From assembly GCA_002421425.1 (NCBI GenBank), contig DIJZ01000026.1, forward strand, positions 22,156-58,015: 35,860 nucleotides of DNA. Direction: 5' to 3'. Below the pieces are notes generated by a model that saw nothing but the letters and a program-made list of their open reading frames with translations, did no database searches and was not told the origin of the DNA. This DNA comes from Caldifarciminota bacterium UBA5631. Its GTDB lineage: Bacteria; Hydrothermota; Hydrothermia; UBA1063. Both the position numbers and the translations under genes were made by a program. Below are positions 1 through 7,860 of this stretch, in pieces (the first letter of the stretch is position 1; each line of letters starts with the position of its first letter).

Positions 1-1
1 C

Positions 2-301
2 GAAGCCCAATCCATAACAATGGCGCTCCAGAACTTCAAGACGCCAAGACCTCTGACCCACGACCTTATCCGGGACCTTTTTGATGCTTTGAGTTTGAAA
101 CTGTTGCGGGTAGTGATAAATGACCTTAAGGAAAACACGTATTTTGCCCGCCTTGTTCTATATGAAGAGGAGCGAAAGATTCTCTATAGTGTGGATGCGA
201 GGCCATCAGATTCTGTGGCTATAGCACTGAGGATGAAAGCCCCGATTTTTGTGTCCGAGTATGTTTTAAGAAAGGCGCTGTATCTTGGCGAAAACCAGTA
301 A
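2..301 (+). CDS. Bifunctional nuclease (BFN/DUF151) family protein, 5' end cut off by window edge
   Basis: The frame is open from base 2 to the stop at 301 and codes for about 99 residues. They match the C-terminal two thirds of the DUF151 'bifunctional nuclease' family. The hallmark is the stretch around 'ARPSDSVAIALRMKAPIFV', preceded by 'RPLTHDL' and a beta strand of the 'ARLVL' type. Family members are usually about 130-160 residues, so the N-terminus lies outside the window and the ATG at 20 is probably internal: the residues before it (EAQSIT) continue the family pattern. The biochemical role is poorly defined; RNase and DNase activity has been reported for some members. The gene overlaps pyrD by 17 bases, so the two are probably co-transcribed. 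Family assignment is fairly sure; function is not. Confidence 0.85.
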   Translation, partial: EAQSITMALQNFKTPRPLTHDLIRDLFDALSLKLLRVVINDLKENTYFARLVLYEEERKILYSVDARPSDSVAIALRMKAPIFVSEYVLRKALYLGENQ

Positions 302-1217
302 ACCCATTCTAAGGGTAAACTTTGCTGGTGTTGAGTTCCTCACACCGTTTCTTCCGGCCTCGGGAACCTTCGGATACGGATTCGAGCCAGGAGGCTTTAA
401 ATTACTGGAATGCTTTGGAGGGCTGACTACCAAAGGGATTTCCTACAAACCTAGGGTGGGTAATCCACCCCCGAGGGTAAGGGAAACCCCCTGTGGTCTA
501 ATCAACTCCATCGGTCTTGAAAACCCGGGTCTTGAAGTTTTTGAACGGGACATACTTCCGAGACTTATGGAGTTGGGTAAAGCGATAATTGTAAACCTTG
601 CGGGTCACGACAAAGAAGAATTTGAACTGATGATTGACCGGCTGAACAGATACGGCCAGATTGTAGCCTATGAGGTTAATATATCCTGCCCGAACGTTTC
701 CCAGGGAGGCGTTGAATTCTTCAGAGAAGATAGGACTCTGAGAGACCTCCTGAAGTCTGTTAAAAGAACTTCTCAAAAAATAAACATTGTAAAAATCCCA
801 CCAAACGTGTTCGGTTTTGAAAGATTATTAGATTTACTTATGGAGGAAGGTTTTACCTATCTGACAGTAGCCAATACATATCCTGCTCTCTTTGTTGATA
901 TTGAACGACTCGACTTCTATTTTGCGAGAAGGTCCGGTGGGCTCTCGGGCCCGGCCATATATCCCATCACACTGAATCTTGCTTATCAGATTAAGAAGAG
1001 GTACCCTGAAGTGGAAATGATTGCTTCGGGTGGCATCTGCAGTGCAGAGATCGCGATACAATATTTTCTGGTTGGTGCCTCGCTGGTTGAAATAGGCTCG
1101 GCTAATTTTACAGATCCGGCTATCGTTTGTAAAATCAAAGCAGGAGTGGAAAATTACCTCGAAAGGAAGGGATTCTGTTCTCTGGATGAGATCAGAGGGA
1201 AATTGTTATTGATTTGA
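285..1217 (+). CDS. pyrD: Dihydroorotate dehydrogenase, catalytic subunit (class 1B type)
   Basis: This enzyme oxidises dihydroorotate to orotate in pyrimidine synthesis, using FMN in a cytosolic TIM barrel. The 310 residues carry the family motifs in order: 'LPASGTFGYG' near residue 24, 'NSIGLENPG' near 74, 'EVNISCPN' at 130-137 with the catalytic-base cysteine at 135 that marks class 1, 'GGLSGPAI', and the FMN phosphate-binding 'ASGGI...GASLVEIGSA' near the C-terminus. Start is TTG at 285, inside the end of the preceding gene; no ATG is better placed. Class 1B enzymes normally pair with the iron-sulfur/FAD subunit PyrK, often encoded alongside. PyrK is not visible downstream and could lie upstream of the window. 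A 148-base gap with no obvious terminator follows. Confidence 0.93.
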   Translation: MAKTSKPILRVNFAGVEFLTPFLPASGTFGYGFEPGGFKLLECFGGLTTKGISYKPRVGNPPPRVRETPCGLINSIGLENPGLEVFERDILPRLMELGKAIIVNLAGHDKEEFELMIDRLNRYGQIVAYEVNISCPNVSQGGVEFFREDRTLRDLLKSVKRTSQKINIVKIPPNVFGFERLLDLLMEEGFTYLTVANTYPALFVDIERLDFYFARRSGGLSGPAIYPITLNLAYQIKKRYPEVEMIASGGICSAEIAIQYFLVGASLVEIGSANFTDPAIVCKIKAGVENYLERKGFCSLDEIRGKLLLI

Positions 1218-1315
1218 GATTGTGGTTCTGAAGAGCCCCTCCTGTTGAACAAAAAGGGAATGTAGCTTTGATTTTTCAAAATTCTCACAGGTAACGCAAG
1301 GGACTTCTATCTTAC

Positions 1316-1344
1316 TTTACAGGGTACAGGTTATAGTTTAAAAT
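1316..1344 (+). promoter_or_regulatory. Sigma-70-type promoter for the REC-PATAN-roadblock operon
   Basis: TTTACA at 1316-1321 and TAAAAT at 1339-1344 are separated by exactly 17 bases. Transcription would start near 1351, giving a short leader that carries an AAGGAG Shine-Dalgarno before the ATG at 1366. The rest of the 1218-1365 gap shows no other feature. Confidence 0.65.
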
Positions 1345-1365
1345 TTTGATAACGAAGGAGCGTGT

Positions 1366-2487
1366 ATGGAAGGGAGAATACTGATTGTAGACCCTGATGT
1401 GAGTCTTAGAAACAAAGTACAGGACGTCCTATCAGACTTGGGTCTTACAGTGTATACAGCTGGTTCTTTTGACGAGGCTCACTCCTTTTTAAGTTTTTAC
1501 AAGATCGAATTTATGATTATGGATTTAATTTTGCCTGACAAAAACGGCATTGACCTACTTATTTATACAAAGCAACTGAACCCCTCAATTAAAGTTTACG
1601 TTTATACCGACGTAAAGGGCGCGACCATCGAGCGGTCAGTCTTAAAGAAAGGTGCTGATGCATTCATAAATAAATCAGGAGATTTTCGAAAGGATTTCGA
1701 GAAGATTTTCTTCACCGCTCCCCAGGAACAAAGTTCCCAGGTTCTCGAGATGCAGGGGTTTAAGGGAACTGTTGCTGGTGTGGACATTATTGATATGGTA
1801 CAGGCCCTTGCACTTATGGGTAAAACGGTCATTCTGAGCTGCAGGGATATGAAAACTTTCAAGGAAGGCGTGATCGTGTTCAAGAGTGGTGAAATAATCG
1901 ATGCGAAAGCAGGGTCGAAAAAAGGTGAAGAAGCTCTCTTCGAAATATTAAGCTGGAAGGATGGTGTTTTTGAGACCAAGACTTATACCGAGGAACCCAA
2001 TAGAACTATTAACGCTCCCGTTGACCTGCTCCTTCTCAATTTTGCTAGAATCAAAGACGAGGCTGAAGATGCTGAAGCAAAGGCCGTTGAACTTACGCTT
2101 CCTGATATTGTTAAGTTCTTTCACGCCGAGATTCCTGGCTTTATCGGCTCCATGATTTTCGACTACGAAGAAGGAGCCCCTATTGCCTTTGAAACGATCC
2201 TTGCTGGAAAGACTTTTCAGGCTTCTGCAGCTCTATATGGAGGAATACTAAAGGCTGCGCAGGAAGCGATGGAAATCGTAACGGAAGGGAAAGAAAAACG
2301 TGATGAACTGTCGGAGATAATCATTACCGACAGAAATGACCATGTAATGCTATTTCCGTTACCTGTTAACAATTTTGCTATTTTTCTTCTGGTGTCGAGA
2401 GACACCGCTGTTCAGGAAGTAAGGTCAGTGGTTTTAAAGTACATCCCTGATGTAATCAAGATACTGAAAGAAGAAAAAATATCTTAA
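1366..2487 (+). CDS. Response regulator: REC domain + PATAN (DUF4388) + roadblock/LC7-like domain
   Basis: A 373-residue cytoplasmic signalling protein without a DNA-binding domain. Residues 1-120 form a receiver domain: phospho-acceptor Asp53 ('IMDLILPDKNG'), Thr81, Lys103, and an acidic pocket reduced to Asp9 because the second acidic position is Pro10. Residues about 130-210 match the PATAN/DUF4388 fold ('GFKGTVAGVDIIDMVQAL...GVIVFKSGEIIDAKAG'). Residues about 235-370 resemble a roadblock/LC7 domain ('EIPGFIGSMIFDYE...GGILKAAQEA...LLVSRD'), the fold of MglB-type small-GTPase partners. ATG follows an AAGGAG site and a good promoter. The DUF58 gene starts 1 base after its stop, so it heads an operon with the DUF58 and BatA-like genes. 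Domain calls are solid for REC and PATAN and moderate for roadblock. Its partner kinase or GTPase is not in the window. Confidence 0.85.
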   Translation: MEGRILIVDPDVSLRNKVQDVLSDLGLTVYTAGSFDEAHSFLSFYKIEFMIMDLILPDKNGIDLLIYTKQLNPSIKVYVYTDVKGATIERSVLKKGADAFINKSGDFRKDFEKIFFTAPQEQSSQVLEMQGFKGTVAGVDIIDMVQALALMGKTVILSCRDMKTFKEGVIVFKSGEIIDAKAGSKKGEEALFEILSWKDGVFETKTYTEEPNRTINAPVDLLLLNFARIKDEAEDAEAKAVELTLPDIVKFFHAEIPGFIGSMIFDYEEGAPIAFETILAGKTFQASAALYGGILKAAQEAMEIVTEGKEKRDELSEIIITDRNDHVMLFPLPVNNFAIFLLVSRDTAVQEVRSVVLKYIPDVIKILKEEKIS

Positions 2488-2488
2488 A

Positions 2489-3340
2489 GTGACTTTCACC
2501 TTTAATGCTGAAATTATTGAGTTCCTCAGGAAGAAAGGTATTACTGTCGAAAAAATTCTTGACGGATATCTCCACGGGAAGCACAGGAGTCCTTTTTTTG
2601 GCCACAGTCTTGAGTTCAAAGACCTCAGGGCGTATGAGAAAGGAGACGATATTAAGTTCATTGACTGGAGACTCTACGGAAGAACCGAGAAATTCTTTGT
2701 GAAGAAATATGAAGAGGAAACAAACATAAGAGTTTACATTATTCTTGATGTGTCCAGGTCTATGTCCTTAGACAGAAAGGGCGAGGTAGGCAGAGGCGTT
2801 GCCGCGATTTTTGCATTTCTATCGTATCTTTCCAGAGATGCTTGTGGTCTTTTTCTGTTTAATGAAAGAGAAGTCTTTTTTCGCCCACCTTCAACAACCT
2901 ATTCCAATCTTCAGAATTTGATGAAAGCCCTGGAGGATTTTCGAGACTCGGGAAAGACTGATTTTTTGAATGCTATGCTTGACCTTGAGAAGAGAATCAA
3001 AAAGAGGAGTTTGCTGATTACAGTTTCGGATTTCCTTTGCGAGTTTGCGCAGCTACAAAAATTCCTGAGATTTTTCAAAAGTAAAGGCCATGAAATTTTG
3101 GTGTTTCCAATTATATCTCGCAGAGAGCTTGAAGAACTTCAACCCGGAATTCTTCTAAGGGACTCGGAATCCTCAGAAGAGATAGCAGCGACGAGGGAAA
3201 TGCTTTTCAACTACAGAAAAAGAATAAAGGAGCATTATTTTGACCTGAATGACCTTTTTACCCACTACGGAATTAAGTATAACGAGTTCTATACAGATCT
3301 TGACCTGACTTTACAGGTCAGGAAGTTCTTAGAAATATGA
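2489..3340 (+). CDS. DUF58 (von Willebrand A-like) family protein
   Basis: The 283 residues show the DUF58 signature: 'SPFFGHSLEFKDLRAYEKGD' followed by 'DIKFIDWRLYGR', 'VKKYEEE' near residue 72, and the vWA-type metal-site start 'DVSRSMS' with Asp87, Ser89 and Ser91. DUF58 proteins usually sit in a MoxR AAA-ATPase / DUF58 / BatA-BatB cluster thought to act on envelope or protein-complex assembly. No MoxR gene is beside this one. The start is GTG at 2489, one base after the preceding stop, without a strong Shine-Dalgarno, which suggests translational coupling. Its end overlaps the BatA-like gene by 4 bases (ATGA). The family is sure; the function of this copy is unknown. Confidence 0.88.
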   Translation: MTFTFNAEIIEFLRKKGITVEKILDGYLHGKHRSPFFGHSLEFKDLRAYEKGDDIKFIDWRLYGRTEKFFVKKYEEETNIRVYIILDVSRSMSLDRKGEVGRGVAAIFAFLSYLSRDACGLFLFNEREVFFRPPSTTYSNLQNLMKALEDFRDSGKTDFLNAMLDLEKRIKKRSLLITVSDFLCEFAQLQKFLRFFKSKGHEILVFPIISRRELEELQPGILLRDSESSEEIAATREMLFNYRKRIKEHYFDLNDLFTHYGIKYNEFYTDLDLTLQVRKFLEI

Positions 3341-4764
3341 ATTTTCTCAATGGCTTTGCCCTGCTTTTCCTGCCGCTGGTATTTCTTCCGTTGCTTTCTC
3401 TCTTCTTGAAGGCAAAGCCCTCGAGAATTCAAATTGTTTCATGGTTATTACTAGTTACGAAAAGCGAGATTGACAGAAAGAGAAGAATCCATCGGAATCT
3501 TATAATAATTCTAAGGTGCTTTATACTTTTTCTAATTTTGCTTTTTGTTTCGAGGCCAGTATCAGCGATTCTGAAGTTTGATAGGATCTACGTTAAGAAT
3601 TCTCCACTCTTTGAGCATAGAAGGAAGGATATCGAAAAATTCATAAAAGAGACTGTGGGTTATTATGGGGATAGAGTTAGAATTTTTACGAATGAGAGTG
3701 AAATAGAAAGTCTTCTTGCTCTGGAAGGAAATGTTTCCAGGTACTATGTCCTTTCTAATTTTTCGAGGCCATTAACGGCATATTCGTCAAAGGGAGAGTT
3801 CTTTTATGATACACTTTTTATTCAAAATGCAGGAATTAAAGATGTCGACTATTCACTTATTTCAGATTCCCTTTATATCCTATTTCAGAACTATAATCTT
3901 CCAGACACGGTCTTTAGGTGCATAGTGAGAGACAGTGTTGGTGAACTATGGACTGGAGAGGTAACTGCAGGGAAAGGAGAATATGCTCAATTTAGGATTA
4001 AATTGCCAGAATCGTCTGGTTTAGTTTCTATAAAAATCTTGCCTGTTGATGATGTTGACCTCGATAACGCGTTAGTGTTCTCAAGACCTTTGCCCGGGAT
4101 TACCTACCATATGGAAGGAGATAATATATATCTAAGATCCTTTTTTAATTCCTTTCTTCGTAGTTCTGCAAAAGAGGACGCAAGAATCCTCGTTTCTGTC
4201 GGGAAACTACCCATTCCGGGCAGAAATACTGATAAAGTCATTATATTTACTGATCGGTATAGTGAATTCCTCAATAATCTTGGGGTTCAAGAAAGCGCTG
4301 AAATAGGACCGGTACAGGTAAGCGGGTGGGAATTTTCTAGAATTTTGTTCTTTCAAAAGGGATATGCAGGAGATATCAGCTCTCTGTTGAAAAAGAGTAC
4401 TTTCTCCACGACCGTTCAGAATATGGACTATTCGGTTATCGGCATAGTGCCTGATCCAGATCAGAATGAAGCAGTATATTGCCCTTATTTCTGGAATCAT
4501 ATTCTTGACATTACAAATGTAGGCCTCCCGAGGAGATACTCTATCGATAGAAATAAGGTTGGAGGCGTATTTAACGATACACTATTCATTCTTGATACGC
4601 TGGAAGCAAATACTGAAAGGATTTATATTGAGGGTTTTGAAAAGAACTGGCTACAAAGATCAAGATTTCTGCGAACTATCAGGTTACTGAAGACTCTCTT
4701 TGCTGGTCTTATCCTTTCCCTCGTAATTCTAGAAGCTTATCTTAGTTTCAGATTTTTGGAATAA
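3337..4764 (+). CDS. BatA N-terminal-domain membrane protein
   Basis: A 475-residue membrane protein. The N-terminus has the BatA/aerotolerance N-terminal pattern: a hydrophobic segment at about 5-25 ('ALLFLPLVFLPLLSLFLK'), a basic cytoplasmic stretch with 'KRRIHRNL', then a second segment at about 52-72 ending in 'SRPVSA'. A long region predicted extracytoplasmic (about 75-445) has no recognisable vWA metal site. A final hydrophobic helix lies near 453-470. This resembles the DUF58 partner proteins found in many diderms, with two N-terminal and one C-terminal membrane spans. Its start overlaps the DUF58 stop (ATGA). It converges on prfB with only 4 bases between the stop codons, leaving no room for a separate terminator. 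Confidence 0.75.
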   Translation: MNFLNGFALLFLPLVFLPLLSLFLKAKPSRIQIVSWLLLVTKSEIDRKRRIHRNLIIILRCFILFLILLFVSRPVSAILKFDRIYVKNSPLFEHRRKDIEKFIKETVGYYGDRVRIFTNESEIESLLALEGNVSRYYVLSNFSRPLTAYSSKGEFFYDTLFIQNAGIKDVDYSLISDSLYILFQNYNLPDTVFRCIVRDSVGELWTGEVTAGKGEYAQFRIKLPESSGLVSIKILPVDDVDLDNALVFSRPLPGITYHMEGDNIYLRSFFNSFLRSSAKEDARILVSVGKLPIPGRNTDKVIIFTDRYSEFLNNLGVQESAEIGPVQVSGWEFSRILFFQKGYAGDISSLLKKSTFSTTVQNMDYSVIGIVPDPDQNEAVYCPYFWNHILDITNVGLPRRYSIDRNKVGGVFNDTLFILDTLEANTERIYIEGFEKNWLQRSRFLRTIRLLKTLFAGLILSLVILEAYLSFRFLE

Positions 4765-4768
4765 GAAT

Positions 4769-5851
4769 CTATTTTGCCTTAAAAAGCAGGAATTTTCTTA
4801 TAAATTCGTCGATTTCCCCATTGAGTACGGCGTCGGCATTGGGCATCTCAAAATTCGTTCTGTGGTCTTTCACTAATTTATAAGGGTGCAGAATGTATGA
4901 CCTGATTTGCCTTCCCCATGCAATTTCTGATTTTTCCTTTTCGATGTCTCCAATTTTTTCTTTTTCTTTTTCCTTCAGGTATTCATACAGTCTTGCCTTC
5001 AGAATTCTCAGTGCTGTGAGCTTGTTCTGATGTTGTGACCTCTCAGACTGGCAGGCGACAACAATGCCTGTGGGGAGGTGGGTAATTCTCACGGCAGTTT
5101 CATTCTTTTGCATATGCTGGCCACCGGGGCCAGAAGATCTAAAAGTGTCTATTCTAAGTTCGTCTTCCGATATGTTTACTTCTACATCTTCTCTTTCAGG
5201 ATAAACAAAAACCGAAGCGAAGGACGTGTGCCTTCTCCTGGAAGCATCAAATGGCGAAATCCTTACGAGTCTGTGCACACCTCTTTCCGCTTTCAGCAGC
5301 CCGTAAGCAAAATCCCCTTCTACAAGGATTGTTGCGTCTTTAATGCCGGCTTCCTCTCCGGGTTGAATATCGACGATGCGATATTTGAATTTTCTCTTTT
5401 CCAGGAATCTTAAGTACATTCTGAGCAGCATCTCTGCCCAATCCTGAGATTCAGTCCCTCCTGCTCCGGGATGGATTGTAAGAATAGCATTTTTCCTGTC
5501 TTCCGGCTCTACAAGTACTGTTCTAATTTCAAGATCTTCAATTTCTTCTAAGATTTGTCTTTTTTCTTTTTCGAACTCCTTGAAAAACTCAGGGTCTTCG
5601 TCCTTAAGGGGCTCAAGTTCAGAAAGATAAACAAATTTCTTTTCAATGTCTTCAATCGTTTCTTGCTGCTTCTTAAGGGATGAAAGCTCCTGTAAAGCAA
5701 GCTGTGCTCTTTCAGGTAAGGCCCAGAAATCAGGGCTTTCCTGCATCTTCTCAATTTCCAGAATCCTTTTTATCATTTTTTCAATGTCAAGGTACTTTTT
5801 AATTTCAGAAAACTTCTTATATGTCTCTTCAAGTGCAGGGTCTCTAAACAT
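4769..5851 (-). CDS. prfB: Peptide chain release factor 2 (no programmed frameshift)
   Basis: RF2 recognises UGA and UAA stop codons on the ribosome and triggers peptide release. The 360 residues contain the stop-codon-reading 'SPF' tripeptide at 199-201, which identifies RF2 rather than RF1, and the catalytic 'GGQ' at 243-245. N-terminal coiled segments and length fit the family (about 365). In many bacteria prfB needs a +1 frameshift at CUU-UGA-C near codon 25. Here the matching place reads CTT GAC in frame (codons 21-22, bases 5791-5786), with no internal UGA, so the protein is made from one continuous frame. No Shine-Dalgarno precedes the ATG; a TATAAT ends 9 bases before it, suggesting a leaderless mRNA. 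It diverges from the gene at 5915. Confidence 0.95.
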   Translation of the reverse strand: MFRDPALEETYKKFSEIKKYLDIEKMIKRILEIEKMQESPDFWALPERAQLALQELSSLKKQQETIEDIEKKFVYLSELEPLKDEDPEFFKEFEKEKRQILEEIEDLEIRTVLVEPEDRKNAILTIHPGAGGTESQDWAEMLLRMYLRFLEKRKFKYRIVDIQPGEEAGIKDATILVEGDFAYGLLKAERGVHRLVRISPFDASRRRHTSFASVFVYPEREDVEVNISEDELRIDTFRSSGPGGQHMQKNETAVRITHLPTGIVVACQSERSQHQNKLTALRILKARLYEYLKEKEKEKIGDIEKEKSEIAWGRQIRSYILHPYKLVKDHRTNFEMPNADAVLNGEIDEFIRKFLLFKAK

Positions 5852-5860
5852 AGTACTTTA

Positions 5861-5866
5861 ATTATA
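5861..5866 (-). promoter_or_regulatory. -10 box of prfB, probably leaderless
   Basis: TATAAT on the minus strand (5866 to 5861) is followed by 9 bases and then the prfB ATG at 5851. With the usual 6-7 base gap to the start point, transcription would begin at or within two or three bases of the start codon. No clear -35 box is seen. Confidence 0.5.
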
Positions 5867-5899
5867 AAGCTGGCATTTCCACCAATTTAACTGTTGCGT

Positions 5900-5905
5900 T
5901 ATAAT
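5900..5905 (+). promoter_or_regulatory. -10 box of the 5915 operon, probably leaderless
   Basis: TATAAT at 5900-5905 ends 9 bases before the ATG at 5915, and no Shine-Dalgarno lies between. TTTCCA at 5876-5881, 18 bases upstream, is a possible -35 box. The spacing to the start codon is identical to that of the divergent prfB promoter. Confidence 0.5.
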
Positions 5906-5914
5906 ATTGAAACG

Positions 5915-6598
5915 ATGAAATTTGTAAAAAAGCTCGGACGATTCGAGCTGAAAGTGTCTTCATATTCCTCAAAAAGTGAACTGATTCTTCAATATGATCG
6001 TACAATAATTAAAGAAACTGTAATCTACGGCGAAGTGAAAGAAGATGATGTAAAACTGAAACCTGGGGGTTATGATCTTCCGATCCTCGTCACTTTTGAA
6101 GAGGAAGTGATAATTTCCCCAAATTTTAGAGAGATCCTTTTCATTCCGATCTCTCCGTCAGCAGAAGTTATGATCAAGCAGGGCCCTGTGTACCTCAATT
6201 TTCACGTAAGCCCTGAACCTCTCAAGAAGGGTTACAGAGCCCACTATTTCCCGGAGGATGACTTCTATTACTTCGCGGTGGTGAGGCCCGATTTTTCTGC
6301 GTTCAGTGAATTTTACTATCACATTCCCATCAGGCTCAGGAGCCAGGAGAAGAAGATTGTAGCCCTTGAAACCTTACCCTTAGAGACCTTTCAACTGGAC
6401 TGGTTCTTGCACAAAAATCTTATTACTTCTGAGATAATTGAGTGTGTTGAGAGAGAAGACGGGTTGACAATTTACTACACAGGAAAGCCATTCTTTGAGG
6501 GGAGTTTAAACATTGGTTCCGGGGAGGAGAACGCGCAGCTTCTCAGTAGAAAGAGGCAGATAAAGAAGGACTTTGAGACTTTGAAATGGAGGCCCTGA
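5915..6598 (+). CDS. DUF432-like protein, function unknown
   Basis: The 227 residues are predicted soluble and mostly beta-stranded, without signal peptide or membrane span. I see a loose resemblance to the DUF432 family, mainly archaeal proteins of unknown role: a central '...PVYLNFHVSPEP' type strand and a C-terminal 'DGLTIYYTGKPFFEGSLNIG'. This match is by eye and weak. The ATG at 5915 is preferred over the upstream in-frame TTG at 5894 because TTG would place the TATAAT box inside the coding region. The MscS-like gene starts 1 base after the stop with its own GGAGG, so the two are co-expressed and may work together. An alternative is an unrelated new family. Confidence 0.6.
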   Translation: MKFVKKLGRFELKVSSYSSKSELILQYDRTIIKETVIYGEVKEDDVKLKPGGYDLPILVTFEEEVIISPNFREILFIPISPSAEVMIKQGPVYLNFHVSPEPLKKGYRAHYFPEDDFYYFAVVRPDFSAFSEFYYHIPIRLRSQEKKIVALETLPLETFQLDWFLHKNLITSEIIECVEREDGLTIYYTGKPFFEGSLNIGSGEENAQLLSRKRQIKKDFETLKWRP

Positions 6599-6599
6599 A

Positions 6600-7328
6600 A
6601 TGCCATGGACCGTACTTTACATCCTTTTCGTCCTTCTCATCTATCTACTTTACTGGTTTCTGATAGAACCTATTATTTTCACAAAATCCCCAGCTGCGAA
6701 GAGAGTTAGACTTCAGATCAATGGTTTTACTACCGCTGTTTTCTTGAGTGTCGAATTTGCCATCGCAGGAGTAGAGGTGTGGGTAATTATACTGTTTTTC
6801 TCTTTAATATCTATGGCTGTCCTCATAAGCGCAACTCTTGTCCTCTCCAGAAAGGAGGAGCAGGAAGAATTTCCAATGGATTTGAAAGAGAGGGACCTGA
6901 TTCTATGGGAAGGAGAAGCCGTTGAAATCAGGTCCATCGGAAAACACCTGATCAGGGCAATATCTGAGAATGGTGAATTTCACATTCCGTTGAAGATGCT
7001 TACCCAGAAGGGTTTTAGAAAACTGCGTAAAGTTCTCCCAAAAAAAGTGGTATTTTCGCTTTTCTTTCCCCTGGAACTCTACGTGAACCTTACGAGGAAA
7101 CTTCAGGAGTTCCTGAAAGCTTCTACCAATGTTCTTGTATCTCCTCTATATACCATTGAATTTGTTTCCATCGCACTCAATGAGGTTGAAATCAAAGTTA
7201 CCTTTTTCACCGAAGATACGAGATCAGAGAACCAGTTCTGGGAGGAGTTTTTCGCTTTTATCGAAAAGGAGCAGTTAAGTATCAACAGGCTGGTAAAACA
7301 TGGGGAAACTGAGTCTTACCGGTGGTGA
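6600..7328 (+). CDS. Small MscS-like mechanosensitive channel candidate
   Basis: A 242-residue membrane protein. Three hydrophobic segments lie at about 5-27, 42-58 and 61-83, followed by a soluble part. The segment after the last helix ('RDLILWEGEAVEIRSIG...NGEFHIPLKML') looks like the beta domain of MscS channels, where a pore helix leads into a barrel that includes 'the DG-x-x-x-IP' pattern. The C-terminal 'PLYTIEFVSIALNEVEIKVTFF' fits the alpha/beta domain. Similarity is distant and the glycine/alanine pattern of a typical MscS pore helix is not obvious. The gene follows the DUF432-like gene by 1 base (GGAGG site at 6588-6592) and overlaps rsmD by 29 bases. It is a membrane protein with good confidence; the channel call is moderate. 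Confidence 0.6.
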   Translation: MPWTVLYILFVLLIYLLYWFLIEPIIFTKSPAAKRVRLQINGFTTAVFLSVEFAIAGVEVWVIILFFSLISMAVLISATLVLSRKEEQEEFPMDLKERDLILWEGEAVEIRSIGKHLIRAISENGEFHIPLKMLTQKGFRKLRKVLPKKVVFSLFFPLELYVNLTRKLQEFLKASTNVLVSPLYTIEFVSIALNEVEIKVTFFTEDTRSENQFWEEFFAFIEKEQLSINRLVKHGETESYRW

Positions 7329-7860
7329 GAATAAAAAGAAGAAGTTAAAAGTTCCGAAGGGTGTAAGACCCACAAGAGCGATCGTAAAGCGTTCAATTTT
7401 TGATACACTAAGAGGAATTATTGAGGGAAGTGAAGTTCTTGAGATTTTTGCAGGCTCAGGGGCAGTAGGCTTTGAAGCCCTTTCTCGCGGTGCGAAGAGT
7501 TGTTTTTTCATCGAAAAATCAAGGGATGGTGCCCTTGCGATCATTGAAAATGCCAGAAATATAGGGATACTGGATCGGGTGAAGGTATTCAAGGGCGACT
7601 ATGTGCGTGGTCTTAACGATCTTATAAGGGAGGGAAAGAAATTTGACCTTATTTTTGCTGATCCTCCATATGATTTTGATTTTCATGAAGAAATATTCTC
7701 GCGGGTTTCTCAATTGCTGAAACCCGATGGAATATACGTGGTAGAGGTAAGAAATAAGACAGTTTTACCTGAAAGGCCAGAAGCATTAATGAAAAGAAAG
7801 GAGGTCTGTTTTGGACAAACAAAAGTTGTATACTACTGCCTGTTATCCGGGGACTTTTGA
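7300..7860 (+). CDS. rsmD: 16S rRNA (guanine-N2)-methyltransferase, RsmD family
   Basis: RsmD methylates G966 of 16S rRNA using S-adenosylmethionine. The 186 residues show the N-terminal 'KLKVPKGVRPT' pattern, the SAM-binding 'EIFAGSGAVGFEALSRGA' at 48-65, the acidic 'FIEKS' at the end of strand 2, and the N-methyltransferase catalytic 'DPPY' at 121-124. Length is typical. Start is ATG at 7300, 29 bases inside the upstream gene. The 3' end overlaps coaD by 50 bases. The rsmD-coaD order is one of the most conserved gene pairs in bacteria, which supports both calls. Confidence 0.93.
   Translation: MGKLSLTGGENKKKKLKVPKGVRPTRAIVKRSIFDTLRGIIEGSEVLEIFAGSGAVGFEALSRGAKSCFFIEKSRDGALAIIENARNIGILDRVKVFKGDYVRGLNDLIREGKKFDLIFADPPYDFDFHEEIFSRVSQLLKPDGIYVVEVRNKTVLPERPEALMKRKEVCFGQTKVVYYCLLSGDF

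Noticed and set aside
5078..5413. Open frame of 111 codons on the plus strand inside prfB.
   Set aside because: prfB is clear on the minus strand with GGQ and SPF motifs; the other frame is a shadow.
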